Positions 5,658-9,356 of a DNA stretch of 9,356 nucleotides are shown here, piece after piece; positions within the stretch are counted from its first letter, which is position 1; each line of letters begins with the position of its first letter. Below the pieces are notes generated by a model. It was not told the DNA's origin, did no database searches, and saw only the letters and a program-made list of their open reading frames with translations. The DNA is from Gammaproteobacteria bacterium. GTDB taxonomy: Bacteria > Pseudomonadota > Gammaproteobacteria > Pseudomonadales > Porticoccaceae. The position numbers and the translations under genes were made by a program. The stretch spans positions 1 through 9,356 of the forward strand of contig SBGI01000008.1 in NCBI GenBank assembly GCA_006227015.1, written 5' to 3'.

Positions 5658-5882
5658 TTGTTGGGATTAACGGTACATTACTGGACGTTGCTGTACATCC
5701 ACAATACAAGACATGGCGTCTATATAACCACCATCAAAACCGCTACACTGTCTTTCCGAATTGACCCCGGCATAAAGGAAGCTTTACGCACAGCAGCCCA
5801 CAGGGAGCACCGCTCCATTGCCAATATGGTGGAGGTGTTGATTCGGGACTATTGCGTGCAAAATGGTATCCCTATTCCCTGA
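5658..5882 (+). CDS. Ribbon-helix-helix (Arc-type) DNA-binding protein, probably damaged
   Basis: From TATLSFRIDPGIKEALRTAA (codons from about 5742) through the IANMVEVLIRDYC segment this is a clear ribbon-helix-helix domain: one beta strand, then two helices. Such proteins are dimeric repressors or antitoxins. Two oddities appear. First, the domain should start near MTTIKTATL, but the codon there (5724) is ATA; the only legal starts upstream are TTGs at 5658, 5661 and 5688 without Shine-Dalgarno, so the coordinates give the longest open frame. Second, the frame stops at PIP, but dropping one C from the CCC at 5877-5879 continues it as PEQGSLFNE to a stop at 5907, which matches the family ending I recall (IPEQ, LF). 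It is thus a pseudogene, a sequencing error, or a truncated allele. No toxin partner is visible. It lies just upstream of the restriction genes and may once have regulated them. Confidence 0.6.
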   Translation: MLGLTVHYWTLLYIHNTRHGVYITTIKTATLSFRIDPGIKEALRTAAHREHRSIANMVEVLIRDYCVQNGIPIP

Positions 5883-5933
5883 GCAGGGCTCGCTCTTCAA
5901 TGAATAAGGGGCATCGGAGAAGCGCTGGAGTGT

Positions 5934-5947
5934 CAGTCTGCAGACTG
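5934..5947. promoter_or_regulatory. 14-bp perfect palindrome upstream of the restriction-modification operon
   Basis: CAGTCTGCAGACTG is fully self-complementary and centred 24 bases before the ATG at 5965. One more pair (G5932, C5949) lies beyond a mismatch. It sits between the ribbon-helix-helix gene and the methyltransferase gene, next to the Shine-Dalgarno AAGGGAAG (5953-5960). An operator controlling the modification genes is the natural reading. A loop-free palindrome of this length is unlikely to be only an RNA hairpin. Confidence 0.45.
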
Positions 5948-5964
5948 GCGGCAAGGGAAGTGCG

Positions 5965-6720
5965 ATGATGAATAAGATCAAAAATAGGGACCAAGCTGCA
6001 GCCACGGTGGGTTGTGTTCTTCGCTCGCTGTCTGAAAGTACACAAAGTCTAGCTCCAGAACTAAGTAGCTCCATGAAACTGGTGAAAACAAAACAACGTG
6101 TCGCGGATCACGGAGAGGTATTCACCCCCGCGTGGATGGTCGAAGCAATGCTCGACCTCGTCAAGGGCGAGACTGAGCGCATAGATTCCCGTTTCCTGGA
6201 ACCTGCGTGTGGAAGTGGCAATTTCCTCGTGCAGATTCTCCGACGCAAGCTCGCGGCTGTTGAACTCAAGTACAGAAAGTCGGACTTCGAGCGACGGCAC
6301 TATGCGTTACTCGCGCTGATGTGTATCTACGGCATTGAGCTATTGGCGGACAATATCGCAGAGTGCCGAGCAAACATGTTGGAGATCCTCGCGGACTACC
6401 TGAAGATCGAAGAGTCGGATGGTATGTATCGGGCTGCTTCGTACGTGCTGTCACAGAATCTCGTTCACGGCGATGCTCTGACCATGCTTAACAGTGATGG
6501 CCTGCCCATCACTTTTGCAGAGTGGGGTTACCTCGGGAAGGGCAAGTTCCAGCGACGTGACTTCCGCCTGGATATTCTCACCGGCATGTCAACGCACAGT
6601 GAACAGGGTTCACTCTTTGCTAAGCACGAAATTTTCACGCCGACGAAGACCTACCCTCCAATGACGGTGGGTGAGTTAGCTGCCGTTGAAGGTGGTGACG
6701 AGCCTAAGGAGGCCCTGTGA
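5965..6720 (+). CDS. Methyltransferase-like subunit (SAM-binding half) of a restriction-modification system
   Basis: The 251 residues include EVFTPAWMVEAMLDLV (51-66), motif I FLEPACGSGNFL (77-88) for SAM binding, an IYGIELLADN segment (121-130) and NLVHGDAL (165-172). After that point, where gamma-class N6-adenine methyltransferases have D/N-PP-Y, this protein reads FAEWGYLGKGKFQRRDF and has no NPPY. It can therefore probably bind SAM but not methylate alone. From memory it is the standard partner of the Eco57I-type protein encoded next, and homologues often begin near MKLVKTKQRVADHGEVF, i.e. the ATG at 6073. I kept 5965 because it has a good Shine-Dalgarno (AAGGGAAG); the first 36 residues look unlike the family. 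The stop overlaps the next start (GTGA), indicating coupled translation. Confidence 0.85.
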   Translation: MMNKIKNRDQAAATVGCVLRSLSESTQSLAPELSSSMKLVKTKQRVADHGEVFTPAWMVEAMLDLVKGETERIDSRFLEPACGSGNFLVQILRRKLAAVELKYRKSDFERRHYALLALMCIYGIELLADNIAECRANMLEILADYLKIEESDGMYRAASYVLSQNLVHGDALTMLNSDGLPITFAEWGYLGKGKFQRRDFRLDILTGMSTHSEQGSLFAKHEIFTPTKTYPPMTVGELAAVEGGDEPKEAL

Positions 6721-8324
6721 GCGGGCAGGCCGGCTTTACACTGCGAGGACGAAATCCGGATGTGCTGACGTGCATCGCCAATCTCTCGAACGACGAGGTG
6801 TTCACGCCGCCGGAGTTTGCCAATCGGATGTTGGATGCGTTGGAGCAGGTGTGGGCGGCCGACCACAACGGCGCGAACATCTGGGCGGATAAGACAGTTA
6901 AATTTCTGGACCCATGCACTAAGTCAGGTGTGTTCCTGCGCGAGATTACCAGCCGCCTGACCAAAGGGCTGGCGGATGAGGTCCCAGACCTCGACGAGCG
7001 CGTCAATCACATCCTAACCCGGCAGGTGTTTGGTATTGGAATCACCCACCTCACCAGCCTTCTGGCGCGGCGCAGCATATATTGCTCGAAGCACGCCAAC
7101 GGCGAACATTCCATTGCCACAGGTTTTGCCAGTGACGAAGGCAATATCTGGTTTGAGCGCATTGAACACCCTTGGGCCAATGGAAAATGCACATTTTGCG
7201 GAGCAAGCCAAAGTGCACTGGACCGTGGCGAAGGAATGGAAACCCATGCCTACGCGTTTATTCACACTGACGACATTAAGGCTCGAGTTACTGAGCTGTT
7301 TGGAGGCGACATGCAGTTTGATGTAATTATCGGCAATCCACCTTACCAGTTGAGCGATGGTGGTTATGGCACGAGTGCTGCCCCTATCTATCAGTTGTTT
7401 GTGGAAAAGGCCCTTGAGCTAGATCCGCACTATGCCGTGTTCGTCACTCCATCGCGTTGGATGGCGGGTGGTAAGGGGCTCGACAAGTATCGGGAGCGCA
7501 TGCTCTCCGATAAGCGGCTGCGCAACATCGTGGACTACCCGAAACTCTACGAGGGCTTTCCGGGGGTGAAGATACGGGGCGGTATTTCGTATTTCTTGTG
7601 GGATCGCGAGCACAACGGGCCTTGTGAGGTGCAGACGATCTGGGATGGTCAGCCTACAGGACCTGCTGTTGCTCGTCATCTTGATGACTACGATATTCTT
7701 GTTCGGCGCAACGAGGCCGTGCCAATTTTGGAGAAGGTCAGGGCGAAGCGGGAACCGACGCTGGATGCCCGCGTGTCTAGCCAGAAGCCGTTTGGCCTTC
7801 GAACGTTCTTTCATGGCAAACCGGATGCCAAGCGTCTCAAAGAGCCGGTGAAGCTGTTTGGCTCACAGAAAGTCAGTTGGGTTGAGCGCTCGGAGATTCC
7901 AACGAATGCCGCCTGGATTGACATGTGGAAAGTTCTCATGACCCGTGTTCAGGGCACGAGCGCTGCAGTTGAAACCAAGTTTCTCAGCAAACCGATCGTA
8001 GCGGAGCCGGGCACAGCTTGTACGGAGAGCTACATTGTCGCAGGACTTTTCGATACAGAGACCGAAGCGAACAACTACGCAGGCTATCTGCGCACGCGCT
8101 TTGCACGCTTCTTGGTCTCACTCCGCAAGTCCACCCAAGATGCGCCGAAGAACGTCTACGCCTTCATACCCGACCTGCCTCTCGACCAAGAGTGGAACGA
8201 CGCCAGGCTCTACAAGCGCTACGGACTGACCAAGGATGAGATCGCCTTTATCGAGTCACAGGTTGCTGCGCACGACAGCGAACTCTTCGATAAAACCGTC
8301 GCAGACGATGGCGACGATGAATAA
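6717..8324 (+). CDS. Eco57I-type N6-adenine DNA methyltransferase
   Basis: The 535-residue product starts with GTG at 6717, inside the previous stop codon and preceded by AAGGAG. EVFTPPEFANRMLDAL (27-42) leads into the motif I position LDPCTKSGVFL (64-74), where the usual GxG is replaced by KSG. I recall this variant as typical of the family rather than a mutation. The catalytic motif IV is intact as IGNPPY (205-210), followed by QLSDGG and APIYQLFVEKAL. A Cys/His region (C123, H126, C158, C161) could bind zinc. Residues about 300-500 are the likely target-recognition and C-terminal part. It should methylate adenine in the site recognised by the system, protecting host DNA. Its SAM-motif variant and the partner's missing NPPY look complementary. 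It overlaps the helicase start by 8 bases. Confidence 0.9.
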   Translation: MSGQAGFTLRGRNPDVLTCIANLSNDEVFTPPEFANRMLDALEQVWAADHNGANIWADKTVKFLDPCTKSGVFLREITSRLTKGLADEVPDLDERVNHILTRQVFGIGITHLTSLLARRSIYCSKHANGEHSIATGFASDEGNIWFERIEHPWANGKCTFCGASQSALDRGEGMETHAYAFIHTDDIKARVTELFGGDMQFDVIIGNPPYQLSDGGYGTSAAPIYQLFVEKALELDPHYAVFVTPSRWMAGGKGLDKYRERMLSDKRLRNIVDYPKLYEGFPGVKIRGGISYFLWDREHNGPCEVQTIWDGQPTGPAVARHLDDYDILVRRNEAVPILEKVRAKREPTLDARVSSQKPFGLRTFFHGKPDAKRLKEPVKLFGSQKVSWVERSEIPTNAAWIDMWKVLMTRVQGTSAAVETKFLSKPIVAEPGTACTESYIVAGLFDTETEANNYAGYLRTRFARFLVSLRKSTQDAPKNVYAFIPDLPLDQEWNDARLYKRYGLTKDEIAFIESQVAAHDSELFDKTVADDGDDE

Positions 8325-9356
8325 ACCCACCATCGAGGAAATCCTCGCCCCAAAACCGGCAGCCAGACCAAGCATCTACGCCTACTCGATAGACGACCAG
8401 GCGCACGAGGGGCTCCTCAAGGTGGGGCAAACCACGCGAGATGTGAAGCAGCGTATCGCCGAGCAGCTCAAGACTGCCGCCATCAAAAACTACACCATTG
8501 AGCTGAACGAGTCCGCCGAGCGCGATGACGGCAGTATCTTTACCGATCATGAGGTGCGCGCCGCGCTGGCACGCAAGGGCTTCGAGAACGTTGAGCTGGA
8601 GTGGATGCGTTGTTCGCTCAAAGACGTGCAGGCGGTACTTGCCGAGTTGCGCACTGGTCAGAAGTTTGCGGGGACACATCATGAATCGTTCCCAATGCGC
8701 CGGGAGCAGGTCGAGGCTGTTAACAAAACGCATGACTATTTCCACTCTATCTGGAAGGAAGATATGCACGCGGTTCCGCGCTTCCTGTGGAACGCGAAGA
8801 TGCGTTTTGGTAAAACCTTCACCACCTACCAATTAGCCAAAAAACTGGGGGCTAAACGGGTGTTGGTGGTGACCTTCAAACCCGCCGTGGAGGATGCGTG
8901 GCAGGCGGACCTTGAGAGCCATGTGGATTTCAATGGTTGGCAGTACCTATCTCGCTCCTCTGGCAGCGATCCGACGCAGATCGACCACAGGAAACCGGTC
9001 GTCTATTTCGGCTCCTTTCAGGACCTGCTTGGTCGTGACAAGACAGGCAATATCAAGCCAAAGAACGAATGGCTTCATGCGGTGAACTGGGATCTCGTGG
9101 TGTTCGACGAATATCACTTTGGTGCATGGCGCGATACGGCGAAAGAACTCTTCGAGGGTGAGGAAGAGGCCGTCGCGAAGAAGGAGGCCAAGCTCGAATA
9201 CGCTGGCGGACTGGAAGATGTCAACGAAGACCTTACCGTGCTCTCCGAGAAAGAAGCGGACTTTCTACCGATTATCACCAAGGCTTATCTCTATCTTTCC
9301 GGCACGCCGTTTAAGGCGCTGGCAACCGGGGAGTTCATCGAAGAGCAGATTTTTAA
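8317..9356 (+). CDS. Restriction helicase: superfamily 2 ATPase with GIY-YIG-like N-terminal nuclease (runs off right edge)
   Basis: The frame is open for 346 codons from the ATG at 8317 (or 8308, also in frame) to the edge. Residues about 19-50 (SIYAYSIDD, then GLLKVGQTTRDVKQRIAEQL) match the GIY-YIG/T5orf172 type, whose family members cleave DNA. The helicase core then shows a variant Walker A, NAKMRFGKTFT (159-169, MRFGKT in place of GxGKT), VLVVTF (182-187, motif Ia), DEYH (264-267, the Walker B DExH box) and LSGTPF (327-332, motif III). Motifs IV-VI and any further domain are missing because of the window edge. It likely translocates on unmodified DNA and cuts it, forming the restriction part of the operon. 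ATGAATAA overlaps the methyltransferase stop, so all three genes are coupled. Confidence 0.92.
   Translation, partial: MNKPTIEEILAPKPAARPSIYAYSIDDQAHEGLLKVGQTTRDVKQRIAEQLKTAAIKNYTIELNESAERDDGSIFTDHEVRAALARKGFENVELEWMRCSLKDVQAVLAELRTGQKFAGTHHESFPMRREQVEAVNKTHDYFHSIWKEDMHAVPRFLWNAKMRFGKTFTTYQLAKKLGAKRVLVVTFKPAVEDAWQADLESHVDFNGWQYLSRSSGSDPTQIDHRKPVVYFGSFQDLLGRDKTGNIKPKNEWLHAVNWDLVVFDEYHFGAWRDTAKELFEGEEEAVAKKEAKLEYAGGLEDVNEDLTVLSEKEADFLPIITKAYLYLSGTPFKALATGEFIEEQIF

Noticed and set aside
5900..5968. 22-codon plus-strand ORF (MNKGHRRSAGV...) whose TGA overlaps the methyltransferase start
   Set aside because: It has no Shine-Dalgarno, and its start lies inside the frame-shifted tail of the ribbon-helix-helix gene; a leader peptide cannot be supported.
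7419..7814. 131-codon minus-strand open frame
   Set aside because: It is antisense to the central part of the Eco57I-type methyltransferase and has no motif of its own.
8248..8832. 194-codon minus-strand open frame
   Set aside because: It lies opposite the methyltransferase end and the helicase start, both of which have clear family motifs; a shadow frame in GC-rich DNA.
1..9356. tRNA genes, CRISPR arrays, integrase or transposase genes, attachment sites
   Set aside because: I looked on both strands and saw no cloverleaf, no spaced repeat array, no integrase or transposase motifs and no long flanking direct repeats.

Overview
This window reads as an accessory (island-type) segment of a proteobacterial chromosome or integrative element. 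A gammaproteobacterium such as a Pseudomonas relative is my best guess. That rests on recalled resemblance of the AlpA, MGGPGSGR-start, ribbon-helix-helix and restriction-modification proteins to island genes of that group; no ribosomal, tRNA or core gene is present to fix the taxonomy. The left part is visibly more AT-rich than the right part (about 6.1-9.36 kb), which suggests a mosaic of separately acquired blocks.

From 5650 down to 1 everything convincing is on the minus strand. In transcription order there is an unidentified coiled-coil protein (5650-5105), an AlpA-family regulator (5021-4824), a protein with a possible TubC_N-like N-terminus and low-complexity tail (4811-3966), and a zinc-ribbon protein of the MGGPGSGR-start family (3904-3278). 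A retron follows: a promoter, a structured msr-msd-like RNA (about 3181-3031), a reverse transcriptase (3039-2224), a 159-residue accessory protein (2221-1742) and a two-transmembrane-helix protein that is the likely effector (1702-992). After a sparsely coding 410-base stretch comes the N-terminal third or less of a UvrD/Rep-type helicase (581 to the left edge), with an SH3-like domain at its N-terminus.

From about 5.7 kb rightwards the convincing genes are on the plus strand. A ribbon-helix-helix gene looks damaged: it has no ordinary start codon at the domain boundary and an apparent one-base insertion truncates its C-terminus. A perfect 14-bp palindrome follows, then an overlapping restriction-modification operon. 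This has a small methyltransferase-like protein with an intact SAM motif but no NPPY, an Eco57I-type methyltransferase with NPPY but a variant SAM motif, and a superfamily 2 helicase with a GIY-YIG-like N-terminus that runs off the right edge.

The unifying picture is a defence island: a retron and a restriction-modification system back to back around an AlpA-type element module, with a possible third defence-type helicase on the left. No integrase, tRNA attachment site, CRISPR array or transposase is visible in the window. The most noteworthy part is the retron. Its msr-msd RNA can be predicted in detail, its a2 repeat overlaps the start codon of the reverse transcriptase, and its cargo is an unassigned coiled-coil protein plus a 2TM protein carrying a cysteine cluster.
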